DNA from: Atopsyche davidsoni
Lineage: Eukaryota; Arthropoda; Insecta; Trichoptera; Hydrobiosidae
Assembly: GCA_022113835.1 (NCBI GenBank)
Contig: JAILWY010000027.1
Coordinates: 3,164,501-3,228,500, forward strand
Reading direction: 5' to 3'
Length of the DNA stretch: 64,000 nt
The notes under the pieces are model-generated. The model made no database searches. It saw nothing but the letters and a program-made list of their open reading frames with translations, and was not told the DNA's origin. This document shows positions 36,216 to 46,700 of this stretch, piece after piece; the first letter of the stretch is position 1, and every line of letters starts with the position of its first letter. Made by a program: the position numbers and the translations under genes.

Positions 36216-36804
36216 GCAAGACTCACAACACAATGCCACCCCTATATCCCACCACTTCACATATACTGATTAATACATCAATATTGCAATTTTTCAATGT
36301 AGGATTTACAATCATTTCCAATAAGGCCCATTTCAAATTGCTGGTCATTAATAATAATAAAATGGGCTTGATCTCAAAAATCGGATTGCAAAAAATATAT
36401 ATAACTACATGTTGTGCTTTCAAAAATACTAAAACTTTTGTTGAAGGAAAGAACGGACTCTCACGCTTATAGATTATTTTAAGTCATAAAAGATGCTTTT
36501 AAAAAAACAATAAATATAAATTCAAATTATGATGATTTATTTTAATTGTGATTATCAAATTTACAATAAATAATCAATTCACTAATAATAAATATTTAAA
36601 AAAATAGCCGACGATCTTTTAAGATATACAATATTTTATTGTTGACAAATTTTCCTTGTAATGATAATTAAATTACTTATTATTGTTATCACGAAACAAA
36701 TATATTGATTTTAATACTACAGCAGGAGGTTTCTTTATAATAAGTTTTTTTTTACTACAGTAGTGTAAATATACACAAATCCTTATGATCCATTTAACTC
36801 GCAT

Positions 36805-36862
36805 GACTCGGCACTCTGTACCGAGTCGGTAGATCTGACCTATATAAATTTATAATAGGTCA
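36805..36862. other. Two adjacent perfect small hairpins
   Basis: GACTCGG (36805-36811) pairs with CCGAGTC (36821-36827) over a 9-nt loop. TGACCTAT (36836-36843) pairs with ATAGGTCA (36855-36862) over 11 nt. Both stems are perfect. No family is recognised; they may be ends of an unrecognised element. Confidence 0.4.
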
Positions 36863-37539
36863 TCCTGTATATATTTGCTTAACTGCTGTACAATCCTTGA
36901 AATTTTCAATACATACTATAATCAACTACAATTTGTTTATAAACTTCCACAGTTCATTAAACAGATACCATGTTGTCTTTGATTAGTTAATAATTTTTTT
37001 CTAAATAAACAGTTTTTTAATCCATTACAAATAATACACATTATTACTACTTATTTCAACTGTTTTTTATAATTATCCATTGCAAATTATATATTTATAA
37101 CAAATATGACTATTATGCTAAGATATTTCACATTTAAGGTAACTTCATTAAAATATGCTCTCTGACACTAGTTTGCTGTATTTATTTTTCACAGCTACGT
37201 TGGCCTCAAATTGCTTACTTATTTACTGTTAAAAATTCAATGTAAATTATTTAAATTCGACATCCCACCTCCGTATTGTGACGTTTTTTTTTATTGAAAA
37301 AAATATTGATTCTTTAAGTTCGTAAGATCAAACTAACGAGTTTCGCAAGTGGTGAGATGTAAAACGTCTTTGAATTTCTTAATAATAATTTATTAACACA
37401 CTGAACGCCGAATAACCGCAATGAACACAATAGAACACGACAAAAAAAATCCAACGAGATCCAGTCGATCCATCTTAATCAAAACAAAAATAACGAATCG
37501 GGCGGAAAACTTAACTACAATATCGACACAAAAATTCAT

Positions 37540-37800
37540 TTTTTACACGGCGGGCCGCAGCAGAGCCGCGATCTCTTTTCGAGAAAAAATAAAAAAGGCT
37601 ACACGGTCCACAGAAAGAAATAATAAAAATCTCTTCGTTGTTGAAATATTTCACATTGGAGCGAATCAAACGTCATTATGATTTATTGTTGTAATTCTCC
37701 CTCTGTAATGAAAACGGACACGTCTCGGAGCGGCGCATCTGTGTGGCGCGGCCCGCAGCGGCGCCCAACCTGTGGCCCGCGCACATTACATTCATGGCTC
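37540..37800. other. CpG-containing island
   Basis: CACGGCGGGCCGCAGCAGAG near 37547 and GCGCGGCCCGCAGCGGCGCC near 37744 stand out against AT-rich flanks. No coding sequence is recognised. It is a candidate regulatory element. Confidence 0.3.
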
Positions 37801-38640
37801 TCATATTTCAGTGTTAAATTTTCATTTTGATGCTTTTTAAGGTAAGCCTGTACCTTTTTTACTTTTAATTTCATTTTTCTGAATACTCTGAGAAATATTT
37901 AGTATATGATTTCAAAAATTTGGCTGATATTCAAAATAGCAACGTTTAATTAAATTAAATTGGTAATACAGTACTAGTTTTTCATTTTAATGTAAGCTAC
38001 GAAGTTTAATTTCTTAAATACTAAAATATCATATTTCAGTGATTTTTCACACTTTTTAAAAAGTATTTTGTTTATTCTGACACAAAATATTTGTGCAATT
38101 TGAGTTAATTTTTGCTGATTGCTTAATTTTTTTAATTTTTCAAATAAAACATTTTGGAGATATAAAATATGAACATACCCCTTACTTAATTTTGCTTATA
38201 AGCTTAAAATTTTTGTGTTATTTCTATGCCACAAAATTCTTGTTTTTTAAAACAGCATATTGACGAGAAATACCTTAAAAAATACGATTTATCACAATTC
38301 ATAATATAATCGGAAAAGTTACGTTTTTATTTTTTTATAATTATTTTTAAGAAAACAATATTTCACAAAATAGAATCCTATGATACAAATTAATGTTTTA
38401 TAGTATTAGCAATGTAAAAACATGTAACATAACCTAATAAATAAATAGTTTAATAAAACATGAATATAACATATTCATAAACATAAATAAACTATTTTTC
38501 TTAGATAAATTATAAATAAAAATTTGAATGAGAGTAATTATTTTTTTTAACGTGTTTCGTTACAAACATTTTCCGAGAAGCAAAAAAATTATTAAATTTT
38601 TTTAAATCAAATTCAGGTTGGCCACCATCACGGAGCGCCG
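37801..38640. other. AT-rich DNA without recognised features
   Basis: Over 800 bp of AT-rich sequence. No gene, RNA or repeat that I can support. Confidence 0.5.
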
Positions 38641-38668
38641 ACAAATCACAAAGCGGCTTTAATATGCA

Positions 38669-38716
38669 CCGCGCGTGTGTGTGTGCGTGTGTGTGTGCGT
38701 GTGTGTGCGTGTGTGC
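38669..38716. repeat. (GT)n/(GTGTGC)n microsatellite
   Basis: GCGCGTGTGTGTGTGCGTGT and continuing GT/GC alternation run for about 48 bp. The purine-pyrimidine alternation could form Z-DNA. It is length-polymorphic in principle. The open frame across it is an artefact of the repeat. Confidence 0.9.
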
Positions 38717-39231
38717 TCCTCACCAACACACCCGCGCCGGCACTAACGCACTGCCTCTTAATATAGTTAGGTACAAATATGGGTATACCCACTTGTAGTA
38801 CAGGCCCAGGGTACCCGGGCCGAGGAACCCACTCATGTGAAATCCACGTCGGGCACGACGCCGGGACCAGCATCGTGTATTTTATAGGCAGTTACATGTT
38901 ATTGTCTTTGGATTAAATAATAAATTGAATTTTATACCGCAGTATTTACAACGTGGGTGCGATCCAAGACGCAGGCCACCACCACAAGTAAAACTCAAGT
39001 CCGGGATGAATATCGGCTTATTCTATAAACACCTGAAATTTCATGTTTGCTCATGTTGTAAATATAACCCGAATCTCGGAAATCACTGTTGATCGTTAAA
39101 ATCACCATTAGTGATACAATTTAAACGATATTCTTGTTGAGGGACAAGGCATTTGATTCGTGAAGATCCATTATAATAGTGATAATAGTACCTTTGTATT
39201 TTATCTTCACTTTGAGTTTATTAAAATTATT

Positions 39232-39277
39232 TGCATTACTAGTTTAGACCCAATACACTGGGTCATCATCAGATGCA
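39232..39277 (-). ncRNA. Hammerhead motif, copy C, core damaged
   Basis: The layout matches copies A and B, with stem II GACCCA/TGGGTC longer and perfect. However, the second core strand reads TAAA instead of GAAA. G12 of the hammerhead is needed for catalysis, so this copy should be inactive or very weak. Confidence 0.6.
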
Positions 39278-39299
39278 TAACTAAACATCAGTTCAATTA

Positions 39300-39345
39300 T
39301 GCATCTGATGATGACCCAGTGTATTGGGTCGAAACTAGTAATGCA
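39300..39345 (+). ncRNA. Type I hammerhead ribozyme motif, copy D, intact core
   Basis: Stem I TGCAT (39300-39304), CTGATGA (39305-39311), one extra T, stem II GACCCA/TGGGTC with the loop between them, GAAA (39331-39334), palindromic ACTAGT, cleavage after A (GTA), stem I ATGCA (39341-39345). It is the cleanest of the four copies because helix II has 6 perfect pairs and helix I has 5. Confidence 0.72.
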
Positions 39346-39489
39346 AATAATTTTAATAAGCTCAAAGTGAAGACAAAATACAAAGGTACTTTTATCATTA
39401 TTAAACTATATCCTAAGCATATTCTTTTTAAATCAAAGGTATTTTATTTTGCAGTACTCTAAATTTCATACGCTGTGTCAATATTTGCA

Positions 39490-39990
39490 ATTTCATAATA
39501 AAAATCCAAAACCTGTTGGGGACCGACATCTATGCAGCGTCAAGCTTTTGCAGGTATTCCGGCGTAAAACGAAACCTTGACGCGGCATAACACCTAAAAA
39601 AAAATAATTTCAGAATGCAACTTCATTACATTTTCAGCACTGGACATCCGGTATCGTGTGGACGATGCATTTTCACATGAAATCGCCCGCGATGACGTAA
39701 CAGGCGAGCGACAAGGACGCGGCCTCCGTCTCGCTCCCCCGCAGCCTCGCTCCGATTGGCCGGAACGTCGGGCGGCTCGGGCGCGCGCAACTGTGAGCTA
39801 ATTATTCCAAATTTAAATGCGGAGACTTGCATAATTTAAAAAGAGAACAATGCAGCGCGAAGCTCCCGCCACTGCGCGTCGGATCGCTCGCGAATCACTC
39901 TTTAGTAAGATTAATGGCTTTATTTATTTTTCATTTGAAGGGAGGATTAAAGTGTCCCTGCAGCGGTGCATTCTTCAATAGAACCTTTTT
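39490..39990. promoter_or_regulatory. GC-rich island with TGACGTAA and inverted CCAAT sites
   Basis: GATGACGTAACAGGCGAGCG near 39691 has a CRE-like TGACGTAA. GCTCCGATTGGCCGGAACGT near 39749 has an ATTGG (inverted CCAAT) box in a CpG-dense stretch. A TAATTATT homeodomain-type site follows near 39798. It looks like a promoter or enhancer, but no gene is recognised next to it on either strand. It could also serve an unseen 5' noncoding exon. Confidence 0.35.
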
Positions 39991-39992
39991 AA

Positions 39993-40062
39993 CGATTAGT
40001 TTAGTGCAATGGTAAAAGCGCTAGGCTTTGGATATAAAGTCAGGTATAAGTTTATATGCTCC
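39993..40062 (+). repeat. Possible tRNA-derived SINE head
   Basis: TTTAGTGCAATGGTAAAAGC (near 39999) followed by GCTAGGCTTTGGATATAAAG resembles a tRNA 5' half with an A box (TAGTGCAATGG). The T-arm region GTCAGGTATAAGTTTA is too diverged for a confident B box. It is a decayed SINE or a chance match. Confidence 0.35.
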
Positions 40063-41596
40063 ATCTAGCAGGTTTACTCTATCTAGCTTGAACACCAGTG
40101 ACGTAGAGTAATAACAAATAATATAAAAAAATAATTGATATCTTCGGGTTTAATATTTTTTTCTGGAATAATCACAATTTTAATTGGATAATACTTTAAA
40201 ACAGTATAAGCAAGCCTTCAATACACTGTGAATTTTATCCCTAGTTTTAGGAGTTAAATTCCAAACTAATTTAATTTCTCTGCTGGGTAAAGAAAAAACA
40301 CACTGACAATTTCATATATTTGATTAATTTATGTAGAACTCCAAGACTTCTTTTTTTAATGACATGTATTAAGTACGAGTAAGATCCAAGAATTATTTGT
40401 AAAATGATGAGGAATAATAAAAAAAAAATATCTTCATATTCTTTCAGATTATACTAGGTGTGATTTGGTTTTTCTTTGTATAATTAATGAATGACCTGTT
40501 GACGTGTCAATTTACCAAAAAATAGCCGCTGACTTTTATGTGATGTATATTCAATTGTTTACATGACTTGCAGTAAATTTTCTGTTAAGATGAAATCTAA
40601 AAGTGCTTGTCTCTATTTCACTTGGTACTCGGTAATCCAAGCAACTATTTACATGACCACTATTGTTTGCAAAAAAATATATATTTTTTAAATTAATTTA
40701 ATTAAAAACCCTCGAAATTGATATTATAGAATATTATAAGGTAATGCAATAACTGAGGTTATGTGAATATCCAACAGCAAACATTTGATATGGAACTAAT
40801 TAGCAATGTAGACGTATCCTAGTAATCATCGTTTTCATAAAAAGTTTTTTATTGGTAAAATGATTTTTTTCATTTTTAAATATAAAAGCTGATAATTTTC
40901 ACTCCAATAACTAATTTTGATTAACTTTAAAAGTAGTGCTGCATAAATTTCAAAATTAGGATTTTTTAATGAAGAATGCTTATTTGTGTATAAATTGTCA
41001 AATAAGTAGAAAACAACGAGGATAATATTATATGTTATCATATATAATCGATTCACACATGAAACGAGGGAAAAATCGCTTAAAAAAATAACATTTTATA
41101 TACACAATAAGCTTGTCTAGGAAAAGGATGTGGCTTGAAAAAAAATTATTTGGTAGACAGCTAAAAACGTCACGATCTTCAACGATGAAGAGCCTGGCTT
41201 AAAAGGAGAATACCATCCCGTTTTTTTTTGATTATCGGCATTTTATTCTCATTGGAATAATCGGGTAATAAAATAGACTTCCGTGGTTTAAGGTCCGCGT
41301 ATGTACAAGTTATGTCCATTACAAGCTATCCTCGAAGCCCCGCTCGACCCACGAGTGCATTGCGGTCTCCTTAGATATGATCTAACTGATGTCCTAAACG
41401 CGTTTTTCATAAAAACAACATCCGGTATAACCACTAGTATTTAATGTATAATTTTGAGAGTTTGGGGTAGCACCGCCAACCTACTTGCAAATTAAAAAAA
41501 TAACGCATGTCTAATCTCACCCCGAGACGTATAATCCGTTTTTAATCTCCCACTTGTATGGGGATGTAAATTAGTTAACTATATATTTATTAATGT

Positions 41597-42165
41597 GAAG
41601 TCAAGGTAGTAAAGTAGGTTTCAGATAGTCTAGTTTTAAGGTCGAATAAAATATATCAACTGTAGAAGCTACGTATCTCCTCAAAAGAGGTTGATGCCCA
41701 TCTCACATAACATATCTTGAGCTTGTCTTATAAGTTCGGTTGTACTTTCGACTTTTAGCATCTGGCACAAATTTTGCATCCATGTTAACCTTCTCTTTCC
41801 AAAGCTTTTTTTAATTGAATTGTTCCCTGGAGTTGCAGTGATCACTTTTTGGTATTTCTGAAAATACCTTACCGCTTTTTTATCACCGTCAGGGTTTTTC
41901 TGAATCTTGGTTTGAATGCTTCCGTTTTTCACATTGTTGCTGAATTAATTACCTCTAGCACATAATACATTTCAATTCTCATTTTAATGTCTTTGTCAGG
42001 ATCCAAGTTTTTATTCAGCCAGCTGCCGAAATATTTTAACTATTTTTTCCTTTACACTATTTTGTGGTAGCATAAAATTTTTAAGGTAAAATCAAGGTAT
42101 CAAAGTAGGTTTCGGACAATCCAGTTTTACTCTGCGACGTATAAAATGTATTAAATATCCCACCT
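41597..42165. repeat. Direct repeats flanking the non-LTR remnant
   Basis: GTCAAGGTAGTAAAGTAGGT at 41601 and ATCAAGGTATCAAAGTAGGT near 42092 are followed by similar 60 bp tracts (GGTTTCAGATAGTCTAGTTT versus GGTTTCGGACAATCCAGTTT). They bracket the retrotransposon remnant. They may be terminal repeats of another element or a segmental duplication. Confidence 0.45.
41681..42030 (-). pseudogene. Remnant of a non-LTR retrotransposon reverse transcriptase C-terminus
   Basis: Read on the minus strand and allowing frame changes, WLNKNLDPDKDIKMRIE near 42020-41970 resembles the stretch before the C-terminal part of insect non-LTR reverse transcriptases, where LDPDKEIK.RIE is common. After what looks like an internal deletion, an 84-codon frame ends with KRRLTWMQNLCQML..STTELIRQAQD, like the terminal R.R..W..NL..W domain of such proteins. 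The catalytic core is absent. It is a dead fragment. The family assignment comes from memory of the motif style. Confidence 0.5.
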
Positions 42166-42447
42166 GTGGAAGCGAGGGCCGCGCCGGCCCCACGCTGGCT
42201 TGATGTATAACATTATGTCAGAATATATGGGTAAGCGATTGTTGATAGATTACTCTAAAATTGCATATTTATTATATCTGATCCGGCTACATGCAGCCAC
42301 GCTCTGTTCTCATCCGTCAAGGCGCCTGACAGCTGAGGTGGGTTTGATTAAATCGAAATTATTACAGCGATTGAACCCTGCCGTCTTAGAAGGTAATTTT
42401 TCTCTTTCCTCGTCTCTGCGTAACTGACTCGCTGTGATTGTTTATTC

Positions 42448-42515
42448 AAGCCGACTACACGCGCTGCATCACAACTTACAACTGAACGATAATTGGACAA
42501 TAGCGTCGTCGTTTG
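42448..42515 (+). mobile_element. Fragment of the GCCTACACG inverted-repeat family
   Basis: CAAGCCGACTACACGCGCTG at 42447, then CATCACAACTTACAACTGAA and GACAATAGCGTCGTC, match one end of the element at 34014-34513 in order and spacing. The opposite end was not found. Confidence 0.5.
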
Positions 42516-43327
42516 CGTTGTTTACTTGAGCTCAACCATGTGTGCAATTGATCCACGACGGACAGTTTTAATTTGTAAAACAACATATATGAATAACCGA
42601 TCAGCATGGAGAAAACGAATACAGCCTTAAACCTGGAGAAACCCTACAGAGGCAAAAATACTCACAGACAGAAATATTCATATTCTCTTAGCCGATCAGC
42701 TATTTTCATTTATTGTGTGGTTGATATTATAGCTACTGTAAGTCAATATAAAAAAAATTAATACATGATGTAATCAAATGATATGCAAAAAATAAGAATA
42801 ATTTATATAGGTGAAGGTAAAAACATTTATTTTAATAGTAGCAGTTTATGTGCACATTTAAAGATACTATTGACACTTTAACTAGTTTACTTAAATACAA
42901 TTACAAGGTAAAAATTTTATAAAAATGCAACTGAAATAAATATGTATACATTTCGATTATTTTACTAAATTATTAGAACGCAGATAAATTTGATGGTAAG
43001 ATTATAATTGCATCTACTTATTCATTTTAAAATAACTATTAAACACCTACCATTAATAACAGAGCAAGGTGTATGCTGCTTGGAGCACTATAAACAATAG
43101 GAGGCAAGTGTTTCAGAATAACTAATATTCCAAGCAGTGCTTTGTATCGTATAATGTACTGTGCATAAATACAAGTAGATGAGAAGCAGTTAAACACTTA
43201 ACCCTTTATTTCTATTCAGAGAATTCTAGCTTGGTTTTTAATTATTTTAGATTTTATTAAATTCAGAAGAACAGTGACAGTTTTATCAAATTTCAGATTA
43301 TTTATCATTATATTTACCTTCTCAATA
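42516..43327. other. AT-rich DNA without recognised features
   Basis: No gene or repeat is supported. This is the insertion neighbourhood of the LTR element that starts at 43333. Confidence 0.5.
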
Positions 43328-43332
43328 TCCAT

Positions 43333-43593
43333 TGTACCGGACGTCGGCAAAGCGTTTTTGACGCTGGCCTCACGACGGTGGACGACTGCCTTTTTTATGT
43401 TCCCACCGGCACGTTGGCAGCATTGTGGCTAACTTCATGAACCATATTGTTACTATCTTCATGTGCAATAAAATGACAGTTGAGAGTCAGAATACGAATA
43501 CAAAACGATGGCGGTTTGAGTTAACCTCTCCCTTCCCGGCACACATCCAAATCCCCATCAATTACAGTCTTTGTGCCAGAAAAGTCTGGTACA
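43333..43593 (+). repeat. 5' LTR
   Basis: 261 bp with TG...CA ends and a 9-10 bp imperfect terminal inversion (TGTACCGGAC/TGTACCAGAC). AATAAA at 43467-43472 can serve as polyadenylation signal. Identity to the 3' LTR indicates a young insertion. Confidence 0.92.
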
Positions 43594-43779
43594 AATGGTC
43601 CTTCGAAACGGATTAGAGTCAGTGTTTGATTTGGATGTGGAAGGTGAAGTTTCGGCGTTCTACAAGTGGTAAACGACCGCACGTGTGCTGTGTTAAAGTG
43701 TGAACCGCGGAAATCACGGCCTTACAACCCGTGATTTAAGAAGCATTTGCGAGCGCAAAGATTTGCAACGATTGTAAAG

Positions 43780-46700
43780 ATGCCTTCCACCCGATCTTGT
43801 GCGAATGCCGCCGCAGAAGGCAGAGCTGGGTCCGATTCGGGAAGCGAATCGTCCCGAAACTCTGATCGGATAACGGCAGAGAATAGACAGATGCGCCGCG
43901 AGTTAGAGGAAGCACGTCGAGAGGTACGTGAGCTAAAATCCCAGAGAAATGCTCTGGAGGCCGCGAACGCTGCACAGACAGCCACCCGAGGAAGTGCCGC
44001 CGCGACCGGACCGAGCGCCAGCCCCGCTAGGGCCGCGCTGACGTCACCTCACAAACACACGGAGAGAATTCACTCGAACGACACGCATCGTCAAACCGCG
44101 GCATGGGTTTCCCAGCAAACCGACCCGGTTGCTCGGATCATGACCGCCGTCACTGATGCAATGCGGCAATTCTCTGACTCCCAAAATCCGAGACAGGATA
44201 TAGCGAGAGCGTATCCGGGAACGTCGCCTCTGCACCGTACAGCAGAAGAGCCGGCGATCGAGTTCCCTATGTCATCGCCACTGCACCGGACAGCAGACAA
44301 GCCGGCGATGATGTATGTCCAATCGGACTCGGCGGCGAGAGTGTCGCCGCCACCCCACCACATTCCTGCCTACCCCGACTCAAGGGGAATGAGGCAGATG
44401 GAAGCCTCCACGGCGAGGCAGTCCAGCATCAAGGTCGCAGGTAACCTGAACGACCCCGAGCGAGTCGATGGTCGCCACAAGGATGATGGCCGACACGATG
44501 GCCGACACGATGGCCGACACGATGGCCGACAGGAGGGTGGCCGACAGGGTGGCCGACAGGGTGGCCGACAGGAGGATGGCCGACAGGATGGCCGACAGGA
44601 CGGCCGCGGGGATCGCCGCCAGGATGGCCGCGATGTATGCCGCGAGGATGGCCGCAAGGATCGCCGCCAGGATGGCCGCGAGGATGGCCGCGGTTACCGC
44701 CGCGATGACCGCCGCGATGGTGCGATGCACACCGGGGAGCCGCCGCATGGGCCCTTCCCAGCTGCGATGGCAGCGCAAGGCGTCCCTTCGTCGCATGAAC
44801 TTGCGAGTCGGGAAGCGTCTCACACCGGGGAGCCGCCGCATGGGCCCTTCCCAGCTGCGATGGCAGCGCGAGGCGTCCCTTCGTCGCATGAACTTGCGAG
44901 TCGGGAAGCGTCTCACACCGGGGAGCCGCCGCATGGGCCCTTCCCAGCTGCGATGGCAGCGCGAGGCGTCCCTTCGTCGCATGAACTTGCGAGTCGGGAA
45001 GCGTCTCACACCGGGGAGCCGCCGCATGGGCCCTTCCCAGCTGCGATGGCAGCGCGAGGCGTCCCTTCGTCGCATGAACTTGCGAGTCGGGAAGCGTCTC
45101 ACACCGGGGAGCCGCCGCCTGGGCCCTTCCCAGCTGCGATGGCAGCGCGAGGCGTCCCTTCGTCGCATGAACTTGCGAGTCGGGAAGCGTCTCACACCGG
45201 GGAGCCGCCGCCTGGGCCCTTCCCAGCTGCGATGGCAGCGCGAGGCGTCCCTTCGTCGCATGAACTTGCGAGTCGGGAAGCGTCTCACACCGGGGAGCCG
45301 CCGCATGGGCCCTTCCCAGCTGCGATGGCAGCGCGAGGCGTCCCTTCGTCGCTTGGAGTTGCGAGTCGGGAAGCGCCTCACAACGGGGAGCCGTCGCCTG
45401 GGCCCCTCCCAGCTGCGATGGCAGCTCGCGATGTCCCGCCGCCGACAGGACTGGCGGGGCGGGACGCGCCCTCCATCGATGCCGCGCCTGCCAGGGAGCC
45501 GCCGAGTGCGCCTCCGCTGGCCGCGCTGGCAGCTCGCGACGTCCCGCCGCCGACAGGACTGGCGGAGCGGGACGCGCCCTTCGTCGATGCCGCGCCTGCC
45601 AGGGAGACGCCGATTGCGCCTCCGCTGGCCGCGCTCGCATCCCGCGACGTCCCGCCGCCGACAGGACTGGCGGAGCGGGACGCGCCTTTCATCGATGCCG
45701 CGCCTGCCAGGGAGACGCCGATTGCGCCTCCGCTGGCCGCGCTCGCATCCCGCGACGTCCCGCCGCCGACAGGACTGGCGGAGCGGGACGCGCCCTTCGT
45801 CGATGCCGCGCCTGCCAGGGAGACGCCGATTGCGCCTCCGCTGGCCGCGCTCGCATCCCGCGACGTCCCGCCGCCGACAGGACTGGCGGAGCGGGACGCG
45901 CCCTTCGTCGATGCCGCGCCTGCCAGGGAGACGCCGATTGCGCCTCCGCTGGCCGCGCTCGCATCCCGCGACGTCCCGCCGCCGACAGGACTGGCGGAGC
46001 GGGACGCGCCCTTCGTCGATGCCGCGCCTGCCAGGGAGACGCCGATTGCGCCTCCGCTGGCCGCGCTCGCATCCCGCGACGTCCCGCCGCCGACAGGACT
46101 GGCGGAGCGGGACGCGCCCTTCGTCGATGCCGCGCCTGCCAGGGAGACGCCGATTGCGCCTCCGCTGGCCGCGCTCGCATCCCGCGACGTCCCGCCGCCG
46201 ACAGGACTGGCGGAGCGGGACGCGCCCTTCGTCGATGCCGCGCCTGCCAGGGAGACGCCGATTGCGCCTCCGCTGGCCGCGCTCGCATCCCGCGACGTCC
46301 CGCCGCCGACAGGACTGGCGGAGCGGGACGCGCCCTTCGTCGATGCCGCGCCTGCCAGGGAGACGCCGATTGCGCCTCCGCTGGCCGCGCTCGCATCCCG
46401 CGACGTCCCGCCGCCGACAGGACTGGCGGAGCGGGACGCGCCCTTCGTCGATGCCGCGCCTGCCAGGGAGACGCCGATTGCGCCTCCGCTGGCCGCGCTC
46501 GCATCCCGCGACGTCCCGCCGCCGACAGGACTGGCGGAGCGGGACGCGCCCTTCGTCGATGCCGCGCCTGCCAGGGAGACGCCGATTGCGCCTCCGCTGG
46601 CCGCGCTCGCATCCCGCGACGTCCCGCCGCCGACAGGACTGGCGGAGCGGGACGCGCCCTTCATCGATGCCGCGCGTGCCAGGGAGACGCCGATTGCGCC

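Larger units (their letters stand above)
39125..39405. mobile_element. Inverted pair of Penelope-like/retrozyme repeat ends
   Basis: CTTCACTTTGAGTTTATTA at about 39205 leads into a minus-strand hammerhead (39232-39277). About 22 bp later a plus-strand hammerhead (39300-39345) leads out to AAGCTCAAAGTGAAGACAAA near 39358. The arms form a palindrome of roughly 90 bp per side. The left flank, with AGGGACAAGGCATTTGATTC near 39140, matches the other copy at about 35850-35893 in reverse. Confidence 0.7.

Noticed and set aside
43594..43625. A definite tRNA primer-binding site after the 5' LTR
   Set aside because: TGG begins 2 bp after the LTR, but the following bases do not match a tRNA 3' end that I can name with confidence. 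It is left as a possibility in the element's entry.
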